This document shows positions 1 through 8,781 of a DNA stretch of 64,000 bases, piece by piece. The notes beneath the pieces are model-generated. The model saw only the letters and a list, made by a program, of their open reading frames with translations. It had not been told where the DNA came from and ran no database searches. The translations under genes and the position numbers were made by a program. The stretch spans positions 6,448,001 to 6,512,000 of the forward strand of contig NZ_AP022579.1 of the NCBI RefSeq assembly GCF_010731295.1. Reading direction: 5' to 3'. The stretch comes from Mycolicibacterium boenickei (GTDB lineage Bacteria; Actinomycetota; Actinomycetes; Mycobacteriales; Mycobacteriaceae). Each line of letters begins with the position of its first letter. Within the stretch, counting starts at the first letter, position 1.

Positions 1-89
1 TCCGGAGTCGAACGAGTGATCTCGGCGAAATCGGAGACGCTGGCACCGCGACGACCGGGGGTCGTCGGCTTGTACTTGCGAATTCCCAT
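1..89 (-). CDS. rplB: 50S ribosomal protein L2, N-terminal fragment
   Basis: Only the first 29 codons are inside the window; the gene runs off the left edge. The ATG lies at 87-89 on the minus strand and the product begins [17 protein letters not shown], the usual start of bacterial L2. L2 is a 23S rRNA-binding protein needed for subunit association and the peptidyl transferase centre. It follows rplW by 29 nt in the conserved S10 order rpsJ-rplC-rplD-rplW-rplB, so it is surely co-transcribed with them. Confidence 0.95.
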   Translation of the reverse strand, partial: MGIRKYKPTTPGRRGASVSDFAEITRSTP

Positions 90-118
90 ATCAGTTAAAT
101 CCTCTTAGTTCCCGGCGA

Positions 119-421
119 TTACGCCGGGGCTCCGAACAGTTCGATCGGCTTGCTGCCGGCGGCCAGGGTCACGATGGCGCGCTTGGTGTCCTTGCGCTTG
201 CCGAAGCCCGAGCGGGTGCGCTTGCGCTTGCCCTGCCGGTTGGCGGTGTTCACCGAGCTCACCTTGACGTCGAAGATCTTCTCGATCGCGATCTTGATCT
301 GCGTCTTGTTCGAGTCCGGGTGCACGATGAACGTGTACACGTTGTCCTCGATCAGCCCGTACGACTTCTCCGAGATGACCGGGGCCAGGATGATGTCGCG
401 GGGGTCGGTCACGGTAGCCAT
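119..421 (-). CDS. rplW: 50S ribosomal protein L23
   Basis: A 100-residue protein of normal L23 length. It opens [20 protein letters not shown], and the PVISEKS segment plus the basic loop rich in GKRKRTRSG near residues 64-74 are typical. L23 binds 23S rRNA domain III at the polypeptide exit tunnel and docks trigger factor and SRP. Its start codon shares one base with the rplD stop (TGATG), indicating translational coupling within the S10 operon. Confidence 0.98.
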   Translation of the reverse strand: MATVTDPRDIILAPVISEKSYGLIEDNVYTFIVHPDSNKTQIKIAIEKIFDVKVSSVNTANRQGKRKRTRSGFGKRKDTKRAIVTLAAGSKPIELFGAPA

Positions 422-1068
422 CAGGCCGACACCTCCTCTTTGGTATTCGCCGAGATGTAGGCGTTCAGGGCCTCGACCGAGAACACCACGTCATCAGCGT
501 TGAGCACGTCGTAGGTGTTCAGCTGATCCGGCGAGATCACGTGCACACCAGGCAGGTTGCGGACGCTCTTGGCGCCGACCTCGTCGGTGCGGCCGATGAC
601 GACGAGAACCTTCTTGTTCTCGGTCAGGCTGCCCAGGAACGCCTTGGCGCTCTTGGTCGACGGGGTCTGACCCTCGATCAGCTCGGTGATCGCGTGGATC
701 CGCTCGTTGCGGGCCCGGTCAGAGAGCGCACCGCGCAGGGCGGCGGCGATCATCTTCTTCGGGGTCCGCTGGCTGTAGTCGCGCGGCTGCGGGCCGTGGA
801 CGATGCCACCACCGGTGAACTGCGGTGCGCGGGTCGAACCCTGACGTGCCCGGCCGGTGCCCTTCTGCCGGTACGGCTTCTTGCCGCCACCGGAGACCTC
901 ACCGCGGGTCTTCGTCGAGTGGGTGCCCTGGCGCTTGGCGGCCAACTGAGCGTTGACGACCTGGTGCATCAGAGCGATGTTGGGCTCGACGTCGAACAGC
1001 GCGGCGGGCAGCTCGATGGAGCCGTCCTTCTTGCCTGCCGGCGTCTTAACGTCAATCTTCAAAGTCAT
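421..1068 (-). CDS. rplD: 50S ribosomal protein L4
   Basis: A 215-residue L4. The extended loop that reaches into the exit tunnel is visible around residues 60-90 (motif [16 protein letters not shown]). L4 binds 23S rRNA domain I; in enterobacteria it also autoregulates the S10 operon, but I see no evidence for that here. The start overlaps the rplC stop by one base (TAATG) and its own stop overlaps rplW. Confidence 0.98.
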   Translation of the reverse strand: MTLKIDVKTPAGKKDGSIELPAALFDVEPNIALMHQVVNAQLAAKRQGTHSTKTRGEVSGGGKKPYRQKGTGRARQGSTRAPQFTGGGIVHGPQPRDYSQRTPKKMIAAALRGALSDRARNERIHAITELIEGQTPSTKSAKAFLGSLTENKKVLVVIGRTDEVGAKSVRNLPGVHVISPDQLNTYDVLNADDVVFSVEALNAYISANTKEEVSA

Positions 1069-1718
1069 TACTTCTCGCCTCGCTTGATTGCGCTGCGGAC
1101 AACCACCAGACCACCGTTGCGTCCGGGGATGGCGCCCTTGATCAACAGCACGCCGTTCTCGGCATCGACCTTGTGAACCTTGAGGTTCTGCGTGGTCACC
1201 CGGTCGTGGCCCATGCGGCCCGACATCCGGGTGCCCTTGAACACGCGGCCCGGGGTGGCGCAGCCACCGATGGAGCCGGGACGACGGTGCACCGCCTGGG
1301 CACCGTGGGCAGCGCCCTGGCCGGCGAAGCCGTGACGCTTCATGGTGCCGGCGAAGCCCTTGCCCTTGCTGGTGCCGGTCACGTCGACGTAAGCACCGTC
1401 GGCGAAGATCTCGGCGGTCAGCTCCTGGCCCACCTCGTACTCGGCGGCAGCAGCCTCGTCGACCCGCAGCTCGGCCAGGTGGCGGCGCGGGTTGACACCC
1501 GCGGCGGCGTACTGACCGGTGACGGGCTTGTTGACCTTGCGCGGGCTGATCTCGCCATAGGCGAGCTGCACGGCGCTGTAGCCGTCGCGCTCGGGGGTAC
1601 GGATAAGGGTCACCACGTTGGGGCCGGCCTTGACGACCGTCACCGGGACGACTTTGTTGTTCTCATCGAACACCTGCGTCATGCCCAGCTTGGTGCCCAA
1701 AATGCCTTTTCTAGCCAT
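1068..1718 (-). CDS. rplC: 50S ribosomal protein L3
   Basis: A 216-residue L3 beginning [19 protein letters not shown], the standard L3 opening. The central extension that approaches the peptidyl transferase centre carries [14 protein letters not shown] (about residues 118-131) and the HRRPGSIG segment. It initiates 50S assembly by binding the 3' domain of 23S rRNA. It follows rpsJ by 14 nt and is coupled to rplD. Confidence 0.98.
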   Translation of the reverse strand: MARKGILGTKLGMTQVFDENNKVVPVTVVKAGPNVVTLIRTPERDGYSAVQLAYGEISPRKVNKPVTGQYAAAGVNPRRHLAELRVDEAAAAEYEVGQELTAEIFADGAYVDVTGTSKGKGFAGTMKRHGFAGQGAAHGAQAVHRRPGSIGGCATPGRVFKGTRMSGRMGHDRVTTQNLKVHKVDAENGVLLIKGAIPGRNGGLVVVRSAIKRGEK

Positions 1719-1732
1719 TTTTCTCGGGTCTC

Positions 1733-2038
1733 CTACTGGATGTTGACGTCGACACTGGCCGGCAGATCGATGCGCATGAGCGCGTCAACCGTCTTCGGCG
1801 TCGGGTCGAGGATGTCGATCAGTCGCTTGTGGGTGCGCATTTCGAAATGCTCCCGCGAGTCCTTGTACTTGTGCGGCGACCGAATGACGCAATACACGTT
1901 CTTCTCGGTCGGCAGCGGCACGGGGCCCACCACACTGGCACCGGTACGGGTGACCGTCTCGACGATCTTGCGCGCCGAGGCATCAATGGCCTCATGGTCG
2001 TAGGCCTTGAGCCTGATGCGGATCTTCTGTCCCGCCAC
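1733..2038 (-). CDS. rpsJ: 30S ribosomal protein S10 (also NusE)
   Basis: A 101-residue S10, first gene of the S10 operon. I place the start at the GTG at 2036-2038, giving [19 protein letters not shown]; the open frame continues upstream, but those residues are not S10. S10 is part of the 30S head and, as NusE, joins the NusB/NusG antitermination complex. The C-terminal region [18 protein letters not shown] is nearly invariant in mycobacteria. The 5' side is a long untranslated or promoter region. Confidence 0.97.
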
Positions 2039-2319
2039 GCTTCTCCTACCTCTACTTCGTTCATCGGCCGGCCGTATCGGAGCCCCGGTGAGATAACCCA
2101 CCAAAACCCGTCGGGCCTGGTACCCCCGCGCGGATGCGCCGAGTATTGCCGCCGCTGTTTACCTGTCTGTGGTCCACCGGCCCCCGCGGTCGGGCGTGTC
2201 GCCCTCGCGCACATTTTCTCGCCCTGAAAATCAGCCGCGATCTAATGTTGGAACCGGATGCGCCCGTGGGGGCGCCGGTCGTATGCCCGGCCAGGAATAC
2301 CCGGCTCAAGGCAACCCGA

Positions 2320-2350
2320 ACAGTATGCCTTAGATCGGGGCGTCCTCCAA
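2320..2350 (-). promoter_or_regulatory. Possible S10 operon promoter
   Basis: On the minus strand a TTGGAG hexamer (2345-2350) is followed after 19 nt by TACTGT (2320-2325). This would put the start site near 2313 and give rpsJ a leader of about 275 nt. It is the best -35/-10 pair I could find in the 515-nt gene-free stretch 2039-2553, but the spacer is long. The remainder of that stretch holds only open frames without credible starts or recognisable products. Confidence 0.3.
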
Positions 2351-2529
2351 ATCCGCGATCGAGCAGGTCGGAACCCGTCGACACGGCCGGGAGCAATGAG
2401 GATCCAACTCACGGATTTCCCACCGTTTCCCGACATCGGCGCGACCGGCCAGACGTGCGCCCCGCGTGAAGCGCCATGGCGGAAAATCCCGCTTCGGACC
2501 GCCGCAGCACTTCACATGCGGGCACGGAA

Positions 2530-2545
2530 CTTACTTTTGAGTAAG
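2530..2545. promoter_or_regulatory. Palindromic operator upstream of the thioesterase gene
   Basis: A perfect inverted repeat, CTTACT-TTTG-AGTAAG, ends 8 nt before the ATG of the DUF4442 gene. Its size and position fit a TetR-family operator that would block initiation. The cognate regulator cannot be told from the sequence. The nearest TetR gene on this side is at 6436-7065, but its own intergenic palindrome is different. Confidence 0.45.
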
Positions 2546-2553
2546 GTTTGGGC

Positions 2554-3027
2554 ATGACACAGCCCAGCGCCACCTACAAAGCATGGAAGAAGTTGTCGCC
2601 GCTACCCGGGGGAAGCTGGGCATTCTCTGCGGCGGCCATGGCCCGGGTGCCCTATTTCGCGTCGATCCTCCCCCACGTGGTCCGCATGGAGCCGGGCCTG
2701 GCCGAGGTGACCGTGCCCAAGTGGTTCTACGTCTACAACCACCTGCACACCGTGCACGCCATCGCGTCGTGCAATGCCGCCGAGATGGCGATGGGCATGT
2801 TGATGGAGGCCACCGTGCCGACGACGCACCGCTGGATTCCCAAGGCGATGAACGTGCAGTACCTCGCCAAGGCCACTACTTCACTGCGGGCCACCGCAGA
2901 GCTGGCACCGCCGGATTTCGCCACGATCACCGAGGGCACCGACGTAGTGGTTCCCGTCAGCATCACCGACCGCAACGGCGTCGAAGTGGTGCACGCCGAC
3001 ATCACCACGTGGGTGACGCCGGCCTAG
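2554..3027 (+). CDS. DUF4442 hotdog-fold thioesterase-like protein
   Basis: A 157-residue single-domain protein from the ATG at 2554 (a TTG two codons earlier is also in frame). The pattern is that of DUF4442/PaaI-like hotdog proteins: an N-terminal amphipathic helix (SATYKAWKKLSPLPGG), then a helix ending in NHLHTVHAIASCNAAEMAMG (near residues 68-87), which carries the usual active-site Asn/His/Glu region, then beta strands. The family hydrolyses acyl-CoA or similar thioesters; the substrate is unknown. It is a single-gene unit, divergent from the S10 operon, with an operator-like palindrome in front and a terminator hairpin behind. Confidence 0.75.
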   Translation: MTQPSATYKAWKKLSPLPGGSWAFSAAAMARVPYFASILPHVVRMEPGLAEVTVPKWFYVYNHLHTVHAIASCNAAEMAMGMLMEATVPTTHRWIPKAMNVQYLAKATTSLRATAELAPPDFATITEGTDVVVPVSITDRNGVEVVHADITTWVTPA

Positions 3028-3032
3028 GCAAC

Positions 3033-3088
3033 CGAGCGTGCGCTCAGATCGCGAGTTCCGCCGAAACCACGATCTGAGCGCACGCTCG
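3033..3088. terminator. Bidirectional hairpin terminator
   Basis: Perfect 19-bp arms (3033-3051 and 3070-3088; outer part CGAGCGTGCGCTCAGATCG) enclose an 18-nt loop. It lies between two convergent genes, the DUF4442 gene ending at 3027 and the SnoaL-like gene ending at 3108, so it can serve both. There is no U-tract, which is common for mycobacterial terminators. Confidence 0.7.
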
Positions 3089-3107
3089 ACCCGCAAACCA
3101 GGAACCC

Positions 3108-3461
3108 TCAGTCCAGATAGGTGCCGTGACCTTCGCGCACCAGGGCACCGTCGAACAACAGCACCTCGTTGACCAACCCACCTCGCTGATTGCGGTAGTG
3201 GATCACCAGGGCCGACTCGCCGCAGTAGGTGCCGAGCACCTCGAAATGCAGGTCCGGCATGCCGGCCAATGCCGTCGTCCAGTAGTGCCGCAACGCGTCC
3301 TTACCGCGCACCACGCCCCCGGTCTCGGGCAGCACGCGCGCGGCGACCGGGGAACTGAACACCACGTCGTCGTGGAAATGCGCCAGCACCGCATCCACGT
3401 CGTGCGCGTTCCACGCAGCCACCCACTCTCGAGCGAAGGCCTGCGGATCCGGTGTTGCCAT
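3108..3461 (-). CDS. SnoaL-like / NTF2-fold protein
   Basis: A 117-residue protein with the SnoaL-like pattern: REWVAAWNAHDVDAVLAHF, then a strand with DDVVFSSP, then the stretch around GKDALRHYWTTAL. The fold is a small cone-shaped pocket used by isomerases, cyclases and many uncharacterised proteins, so the reaction cannot be named. I chose the ATG at 3461, about 12 nt after a GAAGGAG Shine-Dalgarno; a GTG at 3470 overlapping the upstream stop is possible. It sits 5 nt downstream of the lipoprotein esterase gene and is probably co-transcribed with it. Confidence 0.75.
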   Translation of the reverse strand: MATPDPQAFAREWVAAWNAHDVDAVLAHFHDDVVFSSPVAARVLPETGGVVRGKDALRHYWTTALAGMPDLHFEVLGTYCGESALVIHYRNQRGGLVNEVLLFDGALVREGHGTYLD

Positions 3462-3466
3462 CGAGG

Positions 3467-5092
3467 TCACTTCTCCTTCAGCCCCGCCCAGAACGGGCAT
3501 TGATGAACATGCGCGTAGTCATTGTCGACGCGACTGCCGTCGGCCTGCAACGACATTCGGGCGGGCGTCCCCGCGCCGTCGAACTCGGGCCAGCCGGGCT
3601 GACCCTCGACGGCGGGATCACCGGTGCGCACGAAAGCGCTCCAGTAGCCGATCATCTGGTCCGAGAGCTGTTGCTGCGCCGGGCTCAACGGCGGCGCTCC
3701 GCCGACATCGAACAGGTAGCGAAGCTCCAGTGAGTGACTGGCCCCGACCGGGAAGGGCAGGGTCCGCATGACCTCGGGTGCGGGCGCGGCGCGGTCATTG
3801 AACTCGTAGGCGTACACGGGACCGGTGCCGGACAGCTCACCGGCGATCCGGTCCGACACACAGGCGAAGGCACCGTCGGTGACGGCCGCCGAATACGCCT
3901 GCGCCACACCGCCGTACCGATCGATCGGATAGTGCGCTGCCACCGCTGCGGCATCGGCACCGAACGTCTCGGCCAGCAGCCGCGGGTAGTCGGCCGCGAC
4001 GTAACGCTGCCCGAGCCGCAGATAGCGCAACGCCACGAAGAGCGTGAACTCGTCGCGGGTGGTGCCGATCAGGATCGGCACCGGTTCGGCCCGGCCTGCG
4101 CCGAAGGCCGCCAGCGGCGCCTGCGGAATCGCGGCCGATCCGGTGACCGGGCCCGTCAGCTCATCACTGCCGATATTGAAGTACCACACCGGTTTCCGCA
4201 GCCCATCCACCGGCAGCGCCCGAAGGCAGATGGCCGCGGTCGCGGGGTCGGGACAACCGGCGGATGCCGCGTACTCGAGCGAGCGGCCGGCCGCGGCAGC
4301 AAGGTCCGCCTGGGCCTGGCATGGCGCGCTCATCAGGATCGCGGCGTGGAACAACCCCGCCGATCCGGGCGACACCAGATGGTCGCACACCGACATACCG
4401 CCCGCGGATTCCCCGGCGACAGTGACCTTTTCCGGATCGCCGCCGAAGTCTGCGATGTTGTCCCGCACCCACCGAAGGGCGGCCTGCTGGTCGGCCAGGC
4501 CATAGTTGCCGACGTTGCCGTCAATCCCCAGTGCCGGGTGGGCAAGGAACCCCAGAGTGCCGAGCCGGTAATTTATCGTGACCACGACGATGTCGCCGCC
4601 CGCTGCCAGCCGCCCCGCGTCGTAGATGCCGCTGCTGCCGCCCGCGAACGCGCCGCCGTGGATCCACACCATCACGGGTCGCTTCTCCCCCGAGACCGGC
4701 GGCGTCCAGACGTTCAGGTTCAGGCAGTCCTCCGCTGTGTTGGCTCCGCGTTCGGGGTCCGAATCGGGATCCTGGATGCAGCGGGGCCCGGGCCGGGTGG
4801 CGTCACGCTCCCCCGGCCAGCCCGGAGCGGCAACCGGCGCGGCGAACCGCAACGGCCCCACCGGCGCGGCGCCGTAGGGGATGCCGGCGAACAAACGGTG
4901 GTCGGATGCCACTGTGCCGCGCAGGGTTCCGGCAGCGGTGCGAACGAGCGCCGGGTCCGGGCCCTGTACGTGTCCCTCGGTGGGCCCAAGGGGATGCGGC
5001 GGCGCCAGCGCCTGCCCGCCACCACGCACACAGCCTGCAACCAGCATCGCCAGCACTGCCAGCAACGCGATGGCGCCCCGCCCCGATCGCAT
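3467..5092 (-). CDS. Lipoprotein carboxylesterase (type B, COesterase family)
   Basis: 541 residues from the ATG at 5092; the frame extends further upstream but lacks support. The N-terminus is a lipoprotein signal with lipobox LVAGC (Cys21), so the enzyme should be anchored outside the cytoplasmic membrane. Type B esterase marks follow: EDCLNLNVWTP, the oxyanion segment WIHGGAF, and the nucleophile elbow GESAGG (Ser near 228). Near the C-terminus a GASHSLELRYLF segment probably supplies the His. It likely hydrolyses carboxylic esters, substrate unknown. It is divergent from the P450 gene, with 108 nt between. Confidence 0.85.
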   Translation of the reverse strand: MRSGRGAIALLAVLAMLVAGCVRGGGQALAPPHPLGPTEGHVQGPDPALVRTAAGTLRGTVASDHRLFAGIPYGAAPVGPLRFAAPVAAPGWPGERDATRPGPRCIQDPDSDPERGANTAEDCLNLNVWTPPVSGEKRPVMVWIHGGAFAGGSSGIYDAGRLAAGGDIVVVTINYRLGTLGFLAHPALGIDGNVGNYGLADQQAALRWVRDNIADFGGDPEKVTVAGESAGGMSVCDHLVSPGSAGLFHAAILMSAPCQAQADLAAAAGRSLEYAASAGCPDPATAAICLRALPVDGLRKPVWYFNIGSDELTGPVTGSAAIPQAPLAAFGAGRAEPVPILIGTTRDEFTLFVALRYLRLGQRYVAADYPRLLAETFGADAAAVAAHYPIDRYGGVAQAYSAAVTDGAFACVSDRIAGELSGTGPVYAYEFNDRAAPAPEVMRTLPFPVGASHSLELRYLFDVGGAPPLSPAQQQLSDQMIGYWSAFVRTGDPAVEGQPGWPEFDGAGTPARMSLQADGSRVDNDYAHVHQCPFWAGLKEK

Positions 5093-5163
5093 GGCTGTGA
5101 GCGTACGGGCCGGATCTCCGAAATTCCCCTCCCTCACGTGGCGCCGATCACATATGGTGGAAA

Positions 5164-5177
5164 TTGACACCCGTCAA
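5164..5177. promoter_or_regulatory. Palindromic operator before the P450 gene
   Basis: The inverted repeat TTGAC-ACCC-GTCAA lies between the divergent esterase and P450 genes, just ahead of the P450 Shine-Dalgarno (GGGAGGAG at 5188-5195). It is too close to the start codon to be a -35 box for P450, so an operator role is more likely. The regulator is unknown. Confidence 0.4.
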
Positions 5178-5200
5178 GAACCCGTCCGGGAGGAGTCTGT

Positions 5201-6451
5201 ATGAGCGCGCCGACGATGGATGACGCCGCGAAGGTGCTCGCCGACCCGACGGCCTATGCCGACGACGTACGCCTGCACACCGCACTGACCCATTTGCGCG
5301 CGAACAATCCGGTGGCCTGGGTGGACAACGCCCCCTACCGGCCTTTCTGGGCGATCACCAAACACGCCGACATCATGGCCGTCGAGCGGGACAACGAACT
5401 GTTCATCAGCGAGCCGCGGCCATTGCTGGCCACCGCCGCGGCCGATGACATGGCCAAGCAGCAACTCGAGGCCGGCATGGGCCTGCGCACGCTGATCCAC
5501 ATGGACGACCCGCACCACCGCAAGGTCCGGACCATCGGCGCAGATTGGTTCCGCCCCAAGGCAATGCGTGACCTCAAGGTCCGTGTCGACGAGCTCGCCA
5601 AGCGCTACGTCGACAAGATGCGCGACATCGGACCCGAGTGCGACTTCGTCACCGCGATCGCCGTCGACTTCCCGCTCTACGTGATCATGTCGCTGCTCGG
5701 ACTGCCCGAGGAAGACTTCGCCCGCATGCACATGCTCACCCAGGAGATGTTCGGCGGCGACGACGAGGAGTACCAGCGGGGCAAGTCCCTGGAGGACGGC
5801 CTCGCGGTGTTGATGGACTTCTTCGCGTACTTCTCGGCGCTGACCGCATCGCGCCGCGCCAACCCGACCGAGGACCTGGCGTCGGCCATCGCCAACGGCA
5901 CCATCGACGGGGAACCGCTGTCGGATGTCGACACCGCCTCGTACTACGTCATCGTCGCCAGCGCGGGACACGACACCACCAAGGACGCGATCTCGGGCGG
6001 CCTGCACGCCCTCATCGAGAATCCGGACCAGCTGGCCAAATTGAAGGCGCAGCCCGAGCTGATGGGCACCGCGGTCGAAGAAATGATCCGCTGGTCCACG
6101 CCGGTCAAGGAGTTCATGCGGACCGCCACGGCCGACACCGTCGTGCGCGGCACACCCATCGCCAAGGGCGACTCCGTCTACCTGGCCTACGTTTCCGGCA
6201 ACCGCGATGAGGATGTTTTCGACGACCCACACCGGTTCGACGTCGCGCGGGATCCGAACAAGCACTTGGCATTCGGCTACGGCGTGCACTTCTGCCTGGG
6301 TGCAGCGCTGGCCCGGATGGAGATGAACAGCTTGTTCACCGAGCTGACGGGCCGGCTGGACTCGATCGAATTGGCCGGGACGCCAGAGCTTTCCGCCACC
6401 ACATTCGTCGGCGGGCTCAAGCACCTGCCGGTTCGTTACTCGCTGCGCTGA
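5201..6451 (+). CDS. Cytochrome P450
   Basis: A 416-residue soluble bacterial P450 with ATG at 5201 behind a strong GGGAGGAG ribosome-binding site. The I-helix oxygen-activation motif is AGHDTTKD (about residue 254), the ExxR motif is EMIRW, and the heme loop is FGYGVHFCLG with the axial Cys at 365. The HMDDPHHRKVR segment is the usual C-helix. Such enzymes hydroxylate lipids, sterols or terpenoids and need a ferredoxin and reductase; no ferredoxin is adjacent, though a ferredoxin-reductase-like gene lies at 18537. I cannot assign a CYP family. The 3' end overlaps the convergent TetR gene by 16 nt. Confidence 0.93.
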   Translation: MSAPTMDDAAKVLADPTAYADDVRLHTALTHLRANNPVAWVDNAPYRPFWAITKHADIMAVERDNELFISEPRPLLATAAADDMAKQQLEAGMGLRTLIHMDDPHHRKVRTIGADWFRPKAMRDLKVRVDELAKRYVDKMRDIGPECDFVTAIAVDFPLYVIMSLLGLPEEDFARMHMLTQEMFGGDDEEYQRGKSLEDGLAVLMDFFAYFSALTASRRANPTEDLASAIANGTIDGEPLSDVDTASYYVIVASAGHDTTKDAISGGLHALIENPDQLAKLKAQPELMGTAVEEMIRWSTPVKEFMRTATADTVVRGTPIAKGDSVYLAYVSGNRDEDVFDDPHRFDVARDPNKHLAFGYGVHFCLGAALARMEMNSLFTELTGRLDSIELAGTPELSATTFVGGLKHLPVRYSLR

Positions 6452-7065
6452 GGCCGCTCGGGCAGTCGGTGGGTGGCCAGAAATCCGTCCACCGCGGCGC
6501 GCACGCAGCTGCTGTAGTCGAATTCCGACAGCGTGCTGAGCTTGCCCAGCACGATCGGGCCGAGCAGCAGCGCGGCCGCCTGCGTGCGATCCACCTCACC
6601 GAGCTCGGCCACGGCTTCGGGGCTGTCGAAGATCGCCTCGAACGGTGCGGCGTAGTGCTCGGCCACCCGCTCGCGCAGAGTCCGTACCTCGGCGCTGTCA
6701 CCCGTCCGCCAGGGCAGTTGCTCCATGTCACCGCCCAGCGCCAACCATGACATCGCGGTGATACTGATCGGCGCCTCCGCGATCGAGTCGGCCTGCGCCT
6801 GCACCAGCGCGATCAGCCGGTCTCGCAACGAACCCTCGGCCTGCGGCATCGGCGCTGCCGGGATCAGCGCCCGAAATGCCGCTGCCAGCAAGTCATTTCC
6901 GCTCGGAAAGTGCCGGTACAACGTCGCCCTGGCCACGTTGGCGGCCCTGGTGACCGCATCGACGGTGACCGCACTGGGCCCGCCTGAGCGCAACAGCGCC
7001 GTCGCCGCCTCCAGCAGTCGGGCCCGGGACCGGGCCGGACGCGGGTCACCGCTCTCGGCAGTCAT
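6436..7065 (-). CDS. TetR-family transcriptional repressor
   Basis: A 209-residue protein from the ATG at 7065 (GGAGG lies 10 nt upstream; a GTG three codons earlier sits too close to it). The N-terminal helix-turn-helix is clear: TVDAVTRAANVARATLYRHF at about residues 36-55. The C-terminal ligand domain is not recognisable to a subfamily. It is divergent from an MFS drug-exporter gene with a strong palindrome between them, the classic arrangement of a local repressor controlling its exporter and itself. Confidence 0.9.
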   Translation of the reverse strand: MTAESGDPRPARSRARLLEAATALLRSGGPSAVTVDAVTRAANVARATLYRHFPSGNDLLAAAFRALIPAAPMPQAEGSLRDRLIALVQAQADSIAEAPISITAMSWLALGGDMEQLPWRTGDSAEVRTLRERVAEHYAAPFEAIFDSPEAVAELGEVDRTQAAALLLGPIVLGKLSTLSEFDYSSCVRAAVDGFLATHRLPERPQRSE

Positions 7066-7088
7066 TCGCCGCACACCTCCATAAAAAC

Positions 7089-7123
7089 AGACTTACCGTC
7101 TCGCTCCGAGACTGTTAGTCTCG
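7089..7123. promoter_or_regulatory. TetR operator between repressor and MFS exporter
   Basis: The 84-nt gap between the divergent TetR and MFS genes contains a perfect repeat CGAGACT-GTT-AGTCTCG (7107-7123). Next to it is a second, smaller one, AGAC-TTACC-GTCT (7089-7101), sharing the AGAC/GTCT core. The repeated core suggests two bound dimers covering both promoters. Confidence 0.65.
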
Positions 7124-7149
7124 AAACTTCATCGACGAAGGAGCACGAC

Positions 7150-8781
7150 ATGTCGCACACCCTCGTCGAGTCCAGCCAGGATATCGACCCGGCCATGGCC
7201 TATCTGTCGATCAGGCAGCGGTACTGGCTGCTCGCGGTGGCCTGCATGGATGTCTCGATCGTCGTCGCATCGATGGTCGCGCTGAATGCCGCGCTGCCGG
7301 ACATCGCCCGCCAGACCACCGCCACGCAAGCCCAACTGACGTGGGTGATCGACGGATACACCCTGGTGCTGGCCTGCCTGCTGCTGCCGGCCGGAGCCAT
7401 CGGCGACCGCTACGGCAGGCGGGGCGCGCTGTTGGCCGGCCTCGCGGTGTTCATCCTGGCCTCGGCGGCACCGATGGTGTTCGACGACCCTGCCCAACTC
7501 ATCGCGGCGCGCGCGGTGGCCGGGGCCGGCGCGGCCTTCATCATGCCGGCCACACTGTCCCTGCTGACCGCTGCTTTCCCGAAGTCGGAGCGCAACAAGG
7601 CGATCGGGATCTGGGCAGGCGTCGTCGGATCAGGGGCCGTTTTCGGCTTCCTGATCACCGGTGGCCTGTTGCACTTCTGGGGTTGGCAATCGATCTTCGC
7701 CACCTTCGCGCTCGCCGGAACGGGGTTGTTCATCCTGACCTGCACCGTGCCGTCGTCACGAGACGAAGACGCCGCGTCGCTGGACTGGATCGGCGCCGTC
7801 CTGATCGGCAGCGCAGTCGCGGTCTTCGTACTCGGGGTGGTCGAGGCCCCGGTGCGCGGCTGGATGCACCCGCTGGTCTGGGGGTGCATGGGCGGCGGCA
7901 TCGCCCTGGCCGCCGCGTTCGCCGTGGTCGAACTCAAACGCCCGCACCCTCTGCTGGACATCCGGCTGTTCAGACAACCCGACTTCGCCACCGGGGCGGT
8001 GGGCATCACGTTCCTGTTCTTCGCGAACTTCGGCTACTTCTTCGTCAGCATGCAATACATCCAGCTCGTCATGGGATACAGCCCGATCCAGACCGCGATT
8101 GCCCTGTGCCCCTTGATGCTTCCGGTACTCGCCCTCAGCGCCACCACCCACTGGTACCTACCCCGACTCGGGCTGCGGGTCTGCGTGTCCGCCGGCCTGC
8201 TGCTGATCGCGGCCGGCCTGATGTGCATGAGACTGCTCGAACTCGATTCCGGCTACCTCGATTACGCCTGGCCGCTGATGATCATCAGCACCGGTATCGG
8301 CATGTGCACCGCCCCGACGACATCGGCCATCATGGGGGCGGTCCCCGACGAGAACCAGGGCGTCGCATCCGCGGTCAACGACACCACCCGGGAAGTCGGC
8401 GCCGCGCTCGGCATCGCCGTGGCCGGATCGATCCTGGCCGCCAACTACCAGAATCACCTGGGGCCCAAGCTGACCGGGCTACCGGCCGAAGTGCGTGAGC
8501 CGCTCCTGAGCTCGCTGGCCGAAGCGCTTGCGGTGGCACCCCGGCTCGGCCCGCAGGGCACCGCCGTTGCGGACCTGGCCAAGCAGGCATTCCTCGATGC
8601 GACGAACTCCGCCGTGCTCGTGATGGCGGTCGTGCTGGCAGTGGCGGCGGCGTTCGTGGGCATCTGGGCACCGGGCCGCGACGGGGAACAACTGCGCGTC
8701 GTCCGCCGGATCAGGTCGCGAGGAACTCAGCAGCCCGGTGACCGATCATGGCAATGGTCGCGTGCGGGCCGCGGCTGGTAA
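7150..8781 (+). CDS. MFS transporter, DHA2 (14-TM) drug:H+ antiporter type
   Basis: 543 residues, the usual size for a 14-helix DHA2 exporter. After a short cytoplasmic start come hydrophobic segments throughout; the loop motif A appears as GDRYGRRGALLAG and the QLTWVIDGYTLVLA segment in helix 2 is typical of this subfamily. It should export hydrophobic drugs or metabolites using the proton gradient. The ATG at 7150 follows GAAGGAG. The last 71 nt overlap the convergent mftG gene, and the C-terminal tail after the final helix (VVRRIRSRGTQQPG onward) may be an accidental extension. Confidence 0.9.
   Translation: MSHTLVESSQDIDPAMAYLSIRQRYWLLAVACMDVSIVVASMVALNAALPDIARQTTATQAQLTWVIDGYTLVLACLLLPAGAIGDRYGRRGALLAGLAVFILASAAPMVFDDPAQLIAARAVAGAGAAFIMPATLSLLTAAFPKSERNKAIGIWAGVVGSGAVFGFLITGGLLHFWGWQSIFATFALAGTGLFILTCTVPSSRDEDAASLDWIGAVLIGSAVAVFVLGVVEAPVRGWMHPLVWGCMGGGIALAAAFAVVELKRPHPLLDIRLFRQPDFATGAVGITFLFFANFGYFFVSMQYIQLVMGYSPIQTAIALCPLMLPVLALSATTHWYLPRLGLRVCVSAGLLLIAAGLMCMRLLELDSGYLDYAWPLMIISTGIGMCTAPTTSAIMGAVPDENQGVASAVNDTTREVGAALGIAVAGSILAANYQNHLGPKLTGLPAEVREPLLSSLAEALAVAPRLGPQGTAVADLAKQAFLDATNSAVLVMAVVLAVAAAFVGIWAPGRDGEQLRVVRRIRSRGTQQPGDRSWQWSRAGRGW

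Noticed and set aside
2039..2553. Several frames of 60-110 codons between rpsJ and the thioesterase gene.
   Set aside because: They overlap one another on both strands, have no family features, and lie in the S10 operon leader and promoter region.
5164..5169. TTGACA before the P450 gene as a -35 box.
   Set aside because: A -10 at the right distance would fall on the Shine-Dalgarno; the sequence is part of a palindrome.
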